This document shows, piece after piece, positions 17,475 to 26,703 of a DNA stretch of 64,000 nucleotides. The stretch spans positions 62,001 through 126,000 of the forward strand of contig USGU01000001.1 of NCBI GenBank assembly GCA_900554415.1. Reading direction: 5' to 3'. How positions within the stretch are numbered: the first letter of the stretch is position 1; each line of letters begins with the position of its first letter. The position numbers and the translations under genes were made by a program. This DNA comes from an uncultured Lachnospiraceae bacterium. Lineage in GTDB: Bacteria > Bacillota > Clostridia > Lachnospirales > Lachnospiraceae. The notes below the pieces were generated by a model, which saw only the letters and a list, made by a program, of their open reading frames with translations, searched no databases and was not told where the DNA came from.

Positions 17475-18497
17475 TTATCTCAACCACCTATATCTATCAT
17501 CCATCATGGAATAAGTAAGACTCTTCCATTCCTTCGATGTCATTATTTTACTCAATCCCTCAACCGTACAGACTTCCGGTCTTCTTGTTACATGGACCGG
17601 ATAGCCAAGCGCCTCTTCTATGTATCTGGACAGTCCTGGCAAATTGGAAAGTCCTCCTACCAGATAAATTCCATTTTTCTGAATCGCACGCAATACTTCC
17701 GGAGGTGTTCTATCCAGCATAAGCTGAATATTAGATACACACTCAGCCAGCGGCTCCCTTATGGCCGCCCGCACAAGACTGATTGGAACTTCCACCTGTT
17801 GAGGTACGCCTGTCAGTAAATTGCGTCCTGCCACCACCATAGCTGAACCGCTGTCTCCGCCAAAAATACCAAACCGGCGTCTCAGCATTTCCGCTGTAAG
17901 CTGTCCAATCAGGAAATCATAACGTCTCCTCACCAAATGCGAAATTGCAGTATCCATAGATGTCCCGCCAATTTTCAACATTTTGTTCAAAACAAGGCCG
18001 CCCATTGCAACCACGGAAATTTCCGTTGTCTCAGCTCCTAAATCTACAATCATAATCCCCTTTGTCTGTTTTACATCAATCCCAAGACCAATTCCCTGAG
18101 CAAGTGCACGTTCTACAATGCTGACTTCTTTCGCCTTTGCAGCCGAATGTACAACCAGATCAAAGAATGCTCTTTTTTCCACCTCAGTAACATCGGTAGG
18201 CACTGCCACAACATACTTGGCTCCCAGAGAGAACCGTCTTTTTTTCTTAAGGATACTCTGCAAAAGATATTGCATATCACTGAAACGGCTGATAACACCT
18301 TCTTTCATTGGAAATACTACCTCAATATTTCCCGGTGCTTTTTCAAACATTTCATATGCTTCATCTCCCACCGCAAATATGTTTTTTTCATCTGCGATAG
18401 CTATGACATTCTTTTCCTTCCAAATCGTATCCTGTTTCTTGTCATATACTTTAATTTCGTATGTACCAAGGTCAAGACCGTATACATTACGTGCCAT
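17475..18497 (-). CDS. mreB: divergent MreB/Mbl-type actin homologue
   Basis: Actin-like shape protein, 340 aa from the chosen start. Conserved landmarks include DLGTYEIKVYD at 8-18 (phosphate 1), VAVPTDVTEVEKRAF near 97, IMIVDLGAETTEISVVAMGG near 147 (phosphate 2; one of the usual glycines is replaced by Ala-Glu) and LVGGLSNLPGL near 280 (adenosine loop). It departs from textbook MreB at both phosphate loops and at the IxEPxAAAIG segment, here VERALAQGIG. The ATG at 18497 has AAAGGA nine bases upstream; the longer frame from 18563 runs back into radC and lacks a ribosome site. The order radC-mreB-mreC-mreD supports the identity. Confidence 0.88.
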   Translation of the reverse strand: MARNVYGLDLGTYEIKVYDKKQDTIWKEKNVIAIADEKNIFAVGDEAYEMFEKAPGNIEVVFPMKEGVISRFSDMQYLLQSILKKKRRFSLGAKYVVAVPTDVTEVEKRAFFDLVVHSAAKAKEVSIVERALAQGIGLGIDVKQTKGIMIVDLGAETTEISVVAMGGLVLNKMLKIGGTSMDTAISHLVRRRYDFLIGQLTAEMLRRRFGIFGGDSGSAMVVAGRNLLTGVPQQVEVPISLVRAAIREPLAECVSNIQLMLDRTPPEVLRAIQKNGIYLVGGLSNLPGLSRYIEEALGYPVHVTRRPEVCTVEGLSKIMTSKEWKSLTYSMMDDRYRWLR

Positions 18498-18517
18498 CTT
18501 CTCTATTCCTTTCAATA

Positions 18518-19228
18518 TTATGCATCCCGCAGGAGTTTCTCTTCTGCGAAACTGACATAACAATTATCTCCAATTATGATATGGTCCAGCAGTTCAATTC
18601 CAAGAAGACTGCCGCCTTCCCGGACACGTTTTGTCACCAGAACATCCTCCTTGCTCGGAGACGGGTCGCCGCTGGGATGATTATGTAATAAAATAATATA
18701 AACCGCCTGCTTTTGAAGCGCCTCTAAAAACAGTTCTCTCGGAGAGACAACCGACATGTTGATCGTTCCTTTGGAAATCTCACTTTCTCCAATCAAACGC
18801 AAGCGTCCATTCAGCATCAGAAGCTTCATATGCTCCTGCCTGCGATGACGCATATCCTCCATATAATATTCTGCAATCGTATGAGGTTTGGAAAAATCCA
18901 ATTCCTGTCCGGCTGAAAATTGGGACATTCTTTTTGACAATTCACAAAGACAAAGAATTTGAATTGCTTTTACTTTACCAATTCCGTGTATTTTCAAAAG
19001 CTCTTCTTTTGTCCAGTTCTGCAGATGGGTCTGCCTATTGTCTGGTGTTCCTCTCTCCGGATATAAAAGTCTGCGCGCCAGACTAAGCGCATTCTCACCC
19101 TTAGTCCCAGTCCGCAAAAGCACCGCAAGCAGCTCCACATCTGTAAGACTGCCCGCCCCAAAACGCTCACATTTTTCATATGGACGTTCTTCCAGAAGCA
19201 TTTCTTTTATATTTTCTTTTTCACTCAT
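18518..19228 (-). CDS. radC: RadC family JAB-domain protein
   Basis: 236 aa. A helix-hairpin-helix-like segment (KIHGIGKVKAIQI near residue 70) precedes the JAB/MPN metalloprotease-like domain with the metal motif HNHPSGDPSPSKED (about 173-186). Once thought a DNA-repair protein, its biochemical role is unsettled. Its position immediately upstream of mreB is widely conserved in Firmicutes. The ATG at 19228 has a GGAAAG site. First gene of the long shape/division operon; a promoter lies about 120 bases upstream. Confidence 0.93.
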   Translation of the reverse strand: MSEKENIKEMLLEERPYEKCERFGAGSLTDVELLAVLLRTGTKGENALSLARRLLYPERGTPDNRQTHLQNWTKEELLKIHGIGKVKAIQILCLCELSKRMSQFSAGQELDFSKPHTIAEYYMEDMRHRRQEHMKLLMLNGRLRLIGESEISKGTINMSVVSPRELFLEALQKQAVYIILLHNHPSGDPSPSKEDVLVTKRVREGGSLLGIELLDHIIIGDNCYVSFAEEKLLRDA

Positions 19229-19277
19229 TCTCTTTCCGAATTTGTCTTCTCACACAAACAAACCTGAACCCAACCGA

Positions 19278-19295
19278 GAGATGCACCTGCATCTC
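19278..19295. repeat. perfect inverted repeat in the radC-mre leader
   Basis: GAGATGCA (19278-19285), two bases, TGCATCTC (19288-19295). The arms are perfectly complementary. It lies inside the transcribed leader predicted from the promoter at 19346-19374, about 50 bases before the radC start. No T-run follows, so it is not an intrinsic terminator. Confidence 0.5.
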
Positions 19296-19345
19296 ATAAG
19301 AAACGATGATGTTCCGTTGTTGTTCTCACATCACAAACTGGTATT

Positions 19346-19374
19346 ATTCTAGCATATTTCAAAAATCGTGTATA
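19346..19374 (-). promoter_or_regulatory. promoter of the radC-mre-min-rodA operon
   Basis: Minus strand: TATACA (19369-19374), 17 bases, TAGAAT (19346-19351), with an extended -10 TGC directly before the hexamer. Predicted start near 19339, giving a leader of about 110 bases before radC. It is the only convincing promoter seen upstream of this ten-gene block. Confidence 0.55.
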
Positions 19375-19409
19375 GACTTTTCGGTTATTAATTTTTTATT
19401 AAGCTTCTG

Positions 19410-21065
19410 CTATTTGTCGAATGTGCGAAATTTTTTTCGAATCATTTCTGCAATTTTCATACCGTCCACTGCTGCCGATGTGATTCCTCCTGCATATCCG
19501 GCCCCCTCTCCGCATGGATAAAGCCCGCTGATCATACTTTCCATCTGCTCATTTCTTAATATACGGACCGGAGAAGAGGTTCTGCTTTCTACCGCAGATA
19601 ATACAGTATCCGGGGCACTATATCCTTTGATTTTTTTGCCGAATTCTTCCATTCCGCCGACCAATGCCTGATTCAATTCTTCCGGTAAAATCGGCTTCAG
19701 GGAAGTATACTGATATGCTCCTTTCATACAAGGTGTCAGTTCGGATTCTTCTGGTTTTTCTTCTCCCTTTTTCTGTCCGGTAACTTCTTCATAAAAGTCC
19801 CCGTATCTCTGCACCGGAATTTTTCCGTTGCCTACTTCATAAGCTGCCTTTTCCAGCTTCCTCTGAAACACAATTCCCGCAAGCGGATGTTCACTTCCAA
19901 AATCTTTCGGAAATACAGTTACAATCACTGCACTGTTTGCATTTTGGCTCGCCCTGTCATGATAGCTCATTCCATTTACAGCCAGCATTCCCTCTTCCGA
20001 GGACGCATTTACCACATATCCGCCCGGACACATGCAAAAGGTATAGACCCCTCGTCCATCTGGAAGCTTCGCCGTCAACTTATAAGCAGCCGCACCGAGC
20101 TCTTCCGGATAACCCTCTCCATACTGGGACTTGTTAATCATTTTCTGTTTATGTTCCGCACGGAATCCGACTGCAAAAGATTTCGGTTCCATTGGAATCT
20201 TCTGTTGATACAGTTGATAAAATGTCTCCCTTGCACTGTGTCCCGGCGCAAGAACTACCACCTCTACCGGAATGCACTGTACTTTCCCGGTTTGTAAATT
20301 TCTTAATTCCAATCCAGTCACTTTGCCATTATGTTCGTCCAGCAGTAACTGCTCCATTCTGGTATGAAACTGCACGGAACCTCCCATTTCCAGTATTTTC
20401 ATCCGCATACTCTTCAGCACATTGCATAAAATATCTGTTCCAATATGCGGTTTATTTGCATAGAGAATGTCTTTTGGAGCCCCATGCTCCACAAATATTT
20501 CCATCACTTTGTGAATCCGGTTTCCCGGGTCCTTTACCAACGTGTTTAATTTTCCATCGGAAAATGCGCCTGCTCCGCCTTCTCCGAACTGTACATTGGA
20601 ATCCGGTTTCAGAACACCCGTTTTCCAAAATGTTTCCACATCCTGCTGCCGCTCTTCCACCGGTGCTCCCTGCTCAATCAAAACCGGGCGATAGCCCGCT
20701 TCTGCCAGAAAATAAGTGCAGAAAATCCCCGCCGGCCCACAACCGATGACATAAGGTCTTTCGTTTAAATCCTTTCCATCTGGATTCCCATCTGGAAAAT
20801 GATATTCTGGTTTCTGACAGCATTCCACATTTTTATCCTGATGTTTCTTTTTCAGCTTCTGATACACGGACGCTTCGCCTTTTACCTCCGCATCCAGTGT
20901 ATACACATAATACAGCTCCGGTTTTCTTCTGGCATCCAGAGACTGTTTCCATATGTTCCATGATAAAAGCTGTCCTTTTTCGATGTGCAGCATTTTTATC
21001 AGTTTCTTTTCCAGTTCCTCTTCGGTATGGGTAACCGGAAGTTTTACCTGACTGACTCTAAGCAT
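19410..21065 (-). CDS. NAD(P)/FAD-dependent dehydrogenase-like flavoprotein
   Basis: About 551 aa. A ferredoxin-like N-terminal domain (to about 80) is followed by the dinucleotide motif VIGCGPAGIFCTYFLAEAG (residues near 105), the QFGEGGAGAFSDGKL block near 160, an AVGFRAEHKQ region and a C-terminal GEGAGYAGGITSAAVDGMK flavin-closing motif. This matches the conserved family annotated as FAD-dependent protein or uncharacterised FAD dehydrogenase; the substrate is unknown. I chose the ATG at 21065 (MLRVSQVKLP) with AAAGGAG nine bases upstream; the frame upstream to 21137 lies within the next gene. It overlaps the neighbouring flavoprotein gene by eight bases. Confidence 0.85.
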   Translation of the reverse strand: MLRVSQVKLPVTHTEEELEKKLIKMLHIEKGQLLSWNIWKQSLDARRKPELYYVYTLDAEVKGEASVYQKLKKKHQDKNVECCQKPEYHFPDGNPDGKDLNERPYVIGCGPAGIFCTYFLAEAGYRPVLIEQGAPVEERQQDVETFWKTGVLKPDSNVQFGEGGAGAFSDGKLNTLVKDPGNRIHKVMEIFVEHGAPKDILYANKPHIGTDILCNVLKSMRMKILEMGGSVQFHTRMEQLLLDEHNGKVTGLELRNLQTGKVQCIPVEVVVLAPGHSARETFYQLYQQKIPMEPKSFAVGFRAEHKQKMINKSQYGEGYPEELGAAAYKLTAKLPDGRGVYTFCMCPGGYVVNASSEEGMLAVNGMSYHDRASQNANSAVIVTVFPKDFGSEHPLAGIVFQRKLEKAAYEVGNGKIPVQRYGDFYEEVTGQKKGEEKPEESELTPCMKGAYQYTSLKPILPEELNQALVGGMEEFGKKIKGYSAPDTVLSAVESRTSSPVRILRNEQMESMISGLYPCGEGAGYAGGITSAAVDGMKIAEMIRKKFRTFDK

Positions 21066-22296
21066 TGGCTGCTCCTTTCCCGGCAACATATCCGCTGGAC
21101 CACGCCCACTGCAGATTATAGCCACCGCAAATACCATCTACGTCTACCAGTTCTCCTGCAAAAAATAATCCTTTTACCAGTTTGGACTCCATATTTTCTG
21201 CATACAGTTCCTTTGTATTTACACCACCTGCGCAAATCTGTGCCTGTTCAAAAGATTTCGTCGCTCTTATCGTAGTCCGGAACTTTTTCACGGTCTGGAC
21301 AAGCCGTTTACACTCTTGTCCGGTAAGCATTCCCGCTTCTTTTTCTGGCCTGATATCCGCTCTTTTTAGAAACACCTGTGCCAGTTTCTTATGGAAAACT
21401 CCGGTAAAGAACATTTCCATTTTCTTGTCTGGTCTCTCCGATATCCGTTTTTTCAAGTAGGTGTCAAATACTTCTTCCGAAATATCCGGCATAAAATCCA
21501 GAACTGCTTCTACTTTTTGTTTTTCATACAACCCACGCGACGCAAACCTGCTTACTTGAAAAACCGGAATTCCTGAAATCCCATACTCTGTAAGCTGGAT
21601 TTCGCCTGTATCATCTGCGACAGTCTTGCTATCCACCAGCATCGTCACTTTTCCATAAACCCGGACGCCTGCCAGTGCTTTATAAAAATTCTCACTGCAT
21701 TCAAGCTGAACTAGAGCCGGAACCACCGGAATCATACTATGCCCCAAACTTTTTGCAAGAGAATAACCACTTCCATCACTTCCAAGCTTCGGTGCTGCTT
21801 TTGACCCCGTAGCCAGAATCAGTGCATCCCCATGAAAAATCTGCTTTCCCAGTTCTTTTGAAATTCCCTCTACGCGGAAGCCTTTTCGTGTAATCTGGAT
21901 TTTTTTCACATCCATACCAGTGCATACGTTTATTTTACGTAGCTCCACTTCCATGCGGAGCACATCCAACACGGCACTTGCCTGCTCCGAAAACGGATAA
22001 AGACCTCCATTTTTCTTCTTTCCCATAATGCCAAGTTCTTCAAAAAAACACATTGTTTCTTCATACGGAAACCGGGAAATGACTTTCCACGGAAACTGCT
22101 CTTCATCGCTTCGGTAGTCTGATGGTGTCTGATATTCATTTGTAAAATTGCAACGGCCATTTCCGGTGGATAGGATTTTCTTTCCAATCCGGTCATTATG
22201 CTCCAGAATTCTTACCTCTGCGCCTTCTTTTGCCGCAGTAATGGCAGCCATCATTCCGGCTGCCCCACCTCCAACTACAATCACTCGTCTTTTCAT
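21058..22296 (-). CDS. HI0933/BaiN family flavoprotein, copy 1
   Basis: 412 aa. N-terminal dinucleotide fold VVGGGAAGMMAAITAAKEG (4-22), KKILSTGNGRCNFTN near 43, and the C-terminal ELVDVDGICGGYNLQWAWSSG motif that closes on FAD (read GELVDVDG and GGYNLQWA). The family (YhiN/HI0933, including the bile-acid-related BaiN) is called NAD(P)/FAD-dependent oxidoreductase, with unproven substrates in most members. The ATG follows AAGGAG. A paralogue of nearly the same length lies at 61272-62504. Confidence 0.88.
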   Translation of the reverse strand: MKRRVIVVGGGAAGMMAAITAAKEGAEVRILEHNDRIGKKILSTGNGRCNFTNEYQTPSDYRSDEEQFPWKVISRFPYEETMCFFEELGIMGKKKNGGLYPFSEQASAVLDVLRMEVELRKINVCTGMDVKKIQITRKGFRVEGISKELGKQIFHGDALILATGSKAAPKLGSDGSGYSLAKSLGHSMIPVVPALVQLECSENFYKALAGVRVYGKVTMLVDSKTVADDTGEIQLTEYGISGIPVFQVSRFASRGLYEKQKVEAVLDFMPDISEEVFDTYLKKRISERPDKKMEMFFTGVFHKKLAQVFLKRADIRPEKEAGMLTGQECKRLVQTVKKFRTTIRATKSFEQAQICAGGVNTKELYAENMESKLVKGLFFAGELVDVDGICGGYNLQWAWSSGYVAGKGAANA

Positions 22297-22306
22297 CTGG
22301 GACTCC

Positions 22307-23602
22307 TTATAATTCTTTCACAACTCCTGCTTCACATAATTTCTGTAAAGACATCAGAATACCAAGCTTTGCATGCTCCCAGGTAAGTCCTCCCTGAAAA
22401 TACACCGCATATGGCGGTTTAATCGGTCCATCCGCACTCAGTTCAATGGAAGACCCCTGCACGAAAGCTCCGGCCGCCATAATTACCTCGCTGTCATAGC
22501 CCGGCATTGGACCCGGAACCGGTTTTGCATAGCTGTCTACCGGAGCAGCAGCCTGAATCCCCTCGCAGAATGCAATAACGCCTTCCGGTGTTCCAAAGGT
22601 TACTGCCTGAATAATATCATGACGGCTTTCTGTTCCATTTGGAACTACACCGAAGCCTAACTTTTCAAAAATATTTGCCGCAAAAATCGCACCCTTTAAG
22701 GCACCTGCCACAACAGTTGGTGCAAGGAAGAGTCCTTGATAGAAGGACTGCATAACACCAAGAGAAGCGCCTACTTCTTTTCCAAGTCCTGGCGAAGTAA
22801 GACGGTAAGCACACTGTGCAATCAAGTCCTTGCGTCCTGCTACATAGCCGCCAATTGGCGCAAGTCCACCTCCCGGATTCTTGATTAAAGAGCCGACCAC
22901 AAGGTCTGCACCCACATCACTCGGTTCTCTTTCCTCTACAAACTCTCCATAGCAGTTGTCCACCATACAGATAATATCAGAGCGGATACTTTTTACAAAT
23001 GCAATCGCTTCCCCAATCTGTGCCACGGAAAAGCTTGGACGGGTCTGATATCCTTTTGAGCGCTGAATGGTTACCAGTTTCGTTTTATCCGAAATAGTTT
23101 TGCGGATATTTTCAAAATCAAAGCTTCCATCTGCAAGTAAATCAACCTGCTTGTAAGTCACTCCGTATTCAGCAAGAGAACCGGTAGACGGACGGATTCC
23201 AATCACCTCTTCCAGAGTGTCATAAGGCTTTCCGGCAATGGAAACCAGCTCATCACCCGGACGCAAGTTCGCAGAAAGTGTCAGTGCAAGCGCATGGGTT
23301 CCGCAGGTAATCTGTGGGCGCACCAATGCATCCTCTGTGTGGAATACATTGGCATAGACTTGTTCCAGTGTATCTCTTCCATAATCGTTATATCCATATC
23401 CTGACGCATAGTTGAAGCATTCTGCTCCCACTCTTGCCTCCTGCATGGCATGAACTACTTTTAACTGATTATATTCTGCCATCTTATCAATTTCTGTAAA
23501 TCGTTCTTTTAAATCTTCCAGTATGCTTGTACCAAAGGCATATACCTTTTCCGAAATTCCCATTTCCTTATAAATTGCCATTGTCTGTTCCTGTATATTC
23601 AT
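22307..23602 (-). CDS. methionine gamma-lyase family PLP protein (YnbB-like)
   Basis: 431 aa PLP-dependent protein of the family once labelled aluminium resistance protein and now methionine gamma-lyase-like. The PLP-binding lysine is in VGSLIKNPGGGLAP near residue 240; the cofactor-binding Asp region is MVDNCYGEF near residue 214; ASGYGYNDYGRD near residue 66 is characteristic. Activity has not been proven for the family, so the substrate should be taken as unknown. The start ATG has AAGGAG 10 bases upstream, and only one base separates the stop of miaA from it, so it is in the mutS-mutL-miaA operon, the same order as in Bacillus (miaA-ynbB neighbourhood). Confidence 0.88.
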   Translation of the reverse strand: MNIQEQTMAIYKEMGISEKVYAFGTSILEDLKERFTEIDKMAEYNQLKVVHAMQEARVGAECFNYASGYGYNDYGRDTLEQVYANVFHTEDALVRPQITCGTHALALTLSANLRPGDELVSIAGKPYDTLEEVIGIRPSTGSLAEYGVTYKQVDLLADGSFDFENIRKTISDKTKLVTIQRSKGYQTRPSFSVAQIGEAIAFVKSIRSDIICMVDNCYGEFVEEREPSDVGADLVVGSLIKNPGGGLAPIGGYVAGRKDLIAQCAYRLTSPGLGKEVGASLGVMQSFYQGLFLAPTVVAGALKGAIFAANIFEKLGFGVVPNGTESRHDIIQAVTFGTPEGVIAFCEGIQAAAPVDSYAKPVPGPMPGYDSEVIMAAGAFVQGSSIELSADGPIKPPYAVYFQGGLTWEHAKLGILMSLQKLCEAGVVKEL

Positions 23603-23603
23603 A

Positions 23604-24551
23604 TTACAAAATCTCCTTCGTTTTTAATATAGTTAACATTTCATCCAGAATCCTGTCTTCATCGTATTGAAATGCAGATTTATTAATCCAGCAGACATCC
23701 TTTTCCCGTTTGAACCAAGTAATCTGCCGTTTTGCAAAATGTCTGGTATCTCTTTTTAAAATATAAATCGCTTCATCCAGTGTCAGTTTTCCATCCAGAT
23801 AATCCAGAATTTCCTTATAGCCAAGTCCCTGCATGGAAACCATGTCTCTGGTGTAGCCCTCTTCGTACAAAGCCTTTACCTCATTCAGAAGTCCTTCCTC
23901 TATCATAAGGTCAATCCGCTTTTCAATCCGTTCATATAATCGCTGACGTTCATCCATCAAAACAAAATATGCAAAGGCATAAGGAGATTCTTTCTGTCGC
24001 TCTCTTTCATTGTGCTCGGAAATAGGCTGTCCGGTCTGACGGTAATATTCAATCGCCCGTACCACCCGTTTCACATTATTGGCATGAATGCTTTCCGCAG
24101 ATTTAGCATCAATCTCCTGAAGCATATGATGTAAATATTCTGCTCCTTTTTCTTTTACAATGGTTTCCAGTTCTGTACGGATGCTATTATCTTCTTCCTC
24201 CTGCGTAAAATCAATATCATAGAGAAGCGCCTGAATATAGAATCCAGTTCCTCCAACCACAATAGGAATATGTCCGTTTGCATAAATTTCATTCATTGCC
24301 TGTTTTGCCATCTGTTGGAACAGTACTACATTAAATTCTTCCGCCGGGTCGAGTACATCAATCAGATAATGTCTGACTCCCTCCATCTCTTCCGGACGGA
24401 TTTTTGCAGAGCCAATATCCATTTTTCGATACACCTGCATGGAATCAGCAGAAATAATTTCCCCACCTATGGCTTTCGCAAGCCCAATGGATGCCTTTGT
24501 TTTTCCTACTGCTGTAGGACCGGTCAGAATAATGAGCGGTTTCTTTTTCAT
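23604..24551 (-). CDS. miaA: tRNA dimethylallyltransferase MiaA
   Basis: Adds the isopentenyl group to A37 of tRNAs that read U-starting codons; MiaB, encoded at 29906-31351, completes the modification. About 315 aa. P-loop GPTAVGKTKASIGLA at about 10-24, SADSMQVYRKMDIGSAK near 36, VGGTGFYIQALL near 102 and the C-terminal RRDTRHFAKRQITWF-like segment (KRDTRHFAKRQITWF). The frame also has a GTG at 24560, but the ATG at 24551 is five bases after AGGTGA and is preferred. The stop of mutL precedes it by nine bases. Confidence 0.95.
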   Translation of the reverse strand: MKKKPLIILTGPTAVGKTKASIGLAKAIGGEIISADSMQVYRKMDIGSAKIRPEEMEGVRHYLIDVLDPAEEFNVVLFQQMAKQAMNEIYANGHIPIVVGGTGFYIQALLYDIDFTQEEEDNSIRTELETIVKEKGAEYLHHMLQEIDAKSAESIHANNVKRVVRAIEYYRQTGQPISEHNERERQKESPYAFAYFVLMDERQRLYERIEKRIDLMIEEGLLNEVKALYEEGYTRDMVSMQGLGYKEILDYLDGKLTLDEAIYILKRDTRHFAKRQITWFKREKDVCWINKSAFQYDEDRILDEMLTILKTKEIL

Positions 24552-24560
24552 ATCTATCAC

Positions 24561-26681
24561 CTATACAATTCTCTTGAATTTCTTTTCCAATTCCCGCTTT
24601 GTCATGGAAATAATCGTCGGTCTGCCGTGCGGACAATGATATGGATTTTCCAAAGTCAAAAGCTCTCCAATCAGATTGTCCACTTCCGCATAAGACAATT
24701 TGTTATTTCCCTTTACCGCAGCCTTGCAGGACATGGATGCTATTTTCTCATCAATCACATTCAGCTCTGTATTACTGCTGATTCCATCTGAAAGGCTGTC
24801 AATCATATCCAGTAAAAGTTCTTTCTTTGCAATACTGAATAAATTTGCCGGAACCGCACGGACTGCATACTCATCTCCGCCAAAAGGCTCAATTTCAAAT
24901 CCGATTGCCGTAAATTTATCCTTATAAGTTTCCAGTACATTAATCTCCTGAAGGGAAAGACTGAGTACAATCGGGGGACTCAAACACTGAGAAGTATACT
25001 CCCTGTTTTTCATTCCTGCAATGGTTTTTTCGTACAAAACACGCTCATGGGCAGCATGCTGGTCAATAATGTACATACTATTGTGAAATTCGATGATCCA
25101 GTAGGTTTCAAATACCTGTCCCACGATTCTGTACTCCTGACGGACATCTTTTTTTAAGATTTCCTCATCAAACAGTGTAAGCTGCTCTGTTTTTTCTTCT
25201 TCTGGACGTTCTTTTTCCAGAGTACGCTCTGTTTTTTGTGGAGTATACTCTGTTTTTTCTCTCATTTTTCGTTCTTCTACAGCCTTTTTGACCTTATCAA
25301 GCTGTAGTGCTTTGTCAAAAATCTCTCTTTTATCCAGAACTTCCGCCTGAGAATTCTGATTATGGTAAGAGGTCACTCTTTCTCTCATCTTTTTCATAAA
25401 ATAATTCAGGCGTTTATCTTCCTCAGACTGTGGCTCTCCATAAGATGATTCTGCCTTATCTGATGTCGTCACTTGCTTTTCGGATAAAGGTTCTGCATTT
25501 CCGTATACGTCAGAAGACTCTCTCACGGTGCTAGCAAACTGCACGGATGTCTTCTGCTCTGATTTCAGTTCTGGTTTCGGTTCCGATTGTAATCCAGATT
25601 TTAATTCTGGTTTTGATTCCGATTTTGATTTCGAATTTTGCACCGGTTTTATATCCATTTTGGGCTCCGGCACATCTACTTCCAGAATAAGTGGCTTTTC
25701 TTTCAACGCTTCTCTTACTGCTTCATACACCAGATTGTAGACTTCCTGCTGATTACTGAACCTTAATTCCATCTTGGATGGATGTACATTCACATCGATT
25801 TTTTCCTGTTCTACATGGATATGAAATGCCGTAAAAGGATATTTATGCTGCATCGTATAATCATGGTAGGCATCTTCAATAGCCTTGGACAAAATATTAC
25901 TTCTGACATAACGTCCATTTACAAAATAATTTTCAAAATTTCTGTTTCCACGAGATGTAACTGGCTTTCCAAGAAATCCTTCGATTTTAATTCCATTCCG
26001 TTCAAATTCCAGTGGCAACAGATTATTAGCAATTTCCCGTCCGTAAATATGGTAAATCGCATCCTTCATCTGTCCGTTTCCCGAAGTATGTAACTTTGAT
26101 TGTCTGTTATTGATAAATTCAATAGAAATCTCCGGATGCGAAAGTGCCAGCCTTGTCAATAAATCACTGATATGTCCCGCTTCTGTCATAGGTGTTTTCA
26201 AAAATTTACGTCTGGCAGGTGTATTATAAAAGAGCTGACGGACAAAAAAGCTGGTTCCATCTGGTGCTCCCACTTCTTCCAGTTTCTTTTCTTTTCCGCC
26301 TTCTATGACATATTTCGTTCCAAAAAGTGCTTCTCTTGTCTTCGTAATCAGTTCTACCTGAGCTACTGCTGAAATACTGGAAAGTGCCTCACCCCGGAAA
26401 CCGAGCGAGGCAACATGCGCCAAATCCTCCGCAGAACGTATTTTACTGGTGGAATGTCTAAGAAATGCACTCCGCACTTCGGACTGCTCAATTCCGCAAC
26501 CGTTATCACTGATTCTCATCAGCGCGATTCCGCCATCTTCTATTTCAACAACAACTGCACTGGCTCCTGCGTCAATGGCATTTTCCACCAGTTCCTTTAC
26601 AACAGAAGCCGGTCGTTCCACCACTTCTCCTGCCGCAATTTTATCAATTGTAATCTGATCCAATAATTCAATATGTGGCAT
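24561..26681 (-). CDS. mutL: DNA mismatch repair protein MutL
   Basis: 706 aa. The N-terminal GHKL ATPase contains ELVENAIDAGA (30-40), DNGCGI near 59 and GFRGEALSSI near 93. The C-terminal endonuclease domain has the metal motif DQHAAHERVLYE near 545, SCKAAVKG near 660 and CPHGRPT near 685, so this is a nicking-type MutL as expected in an organism without MutH. The linker (about 345-395) is built of imperfect Lys/Ser/Glu/Pro repeats such as SEPKPELKSEQK. The ATG follows AAAGGA. It lies 22 bases after mutS. Confidence 0.96.
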   Translation of the reverse strand: MPHIELLDQITIDKIAAGEVVERPASVVKELVENAIDAGASAVVVEIEDGGIALMRISDNGCGIEQSEVRSAFLRHSTSKIRSAEDLAHVASLGFRGEALSSISAVAQVELITKTREALFGTKYVIEGGKEKKLEEVGAPDGTSFFVRQLFYNTPARRKFLKTPMTEAGHISDLLTRLALSHPEISIEFINNRQSKLHTSGNGQMKDAIYHIYGREIANNLLPLEFERNGIKIEGFLGKPVTSRGNRNFENYFVNGRYVRSNILSKAIEDAYHDYTMQHKYPFTAFHIHVEQEKIDVNVHPSKMELRFSNQQEVYNLVYEAVREALKEKPLILEVDVPEPKMDIKPVQNSKSKSESKPELKSGLQSEPKPELKSEQKTSVQFASTVRESSDVYGNAEPLSEKQVTTSDKAESSYGEPQSEEDKRLNYFMKKMRERVTSYHNQNSQAEVLDKREIFDKALQLDKVKKAVEERKMREKTEYTPQKTERTLEKERPEEEKTEQLTLFDEEILKKDVRQEYRIVGQVFETYWIIEFHNSMYIIDQHAAHERVLYEKTIAGMKNREYTSQCLSPPIVLSLSLQEINVLETYKDKFTAIGFEIEPFGGDEYAVRAVPANLFSIAKKELLLDMIDSLSDGISSNTELNVIDEKIASMSCKAAVKGNNKLSYAEVDNLIGELLTLENPYHCPHGRPTIISMTKRELEKKFKRIV

Positions 26682-26703
26682 TGTACTTCCTTTCCGTTAC
26701 TTT

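Noticed and set aside
25560..25640. Possible CRISPR or tandem repeat array
   Set aside because: Repeat units are short, degenerate and in frame with the MutL linker; there are no spacers.
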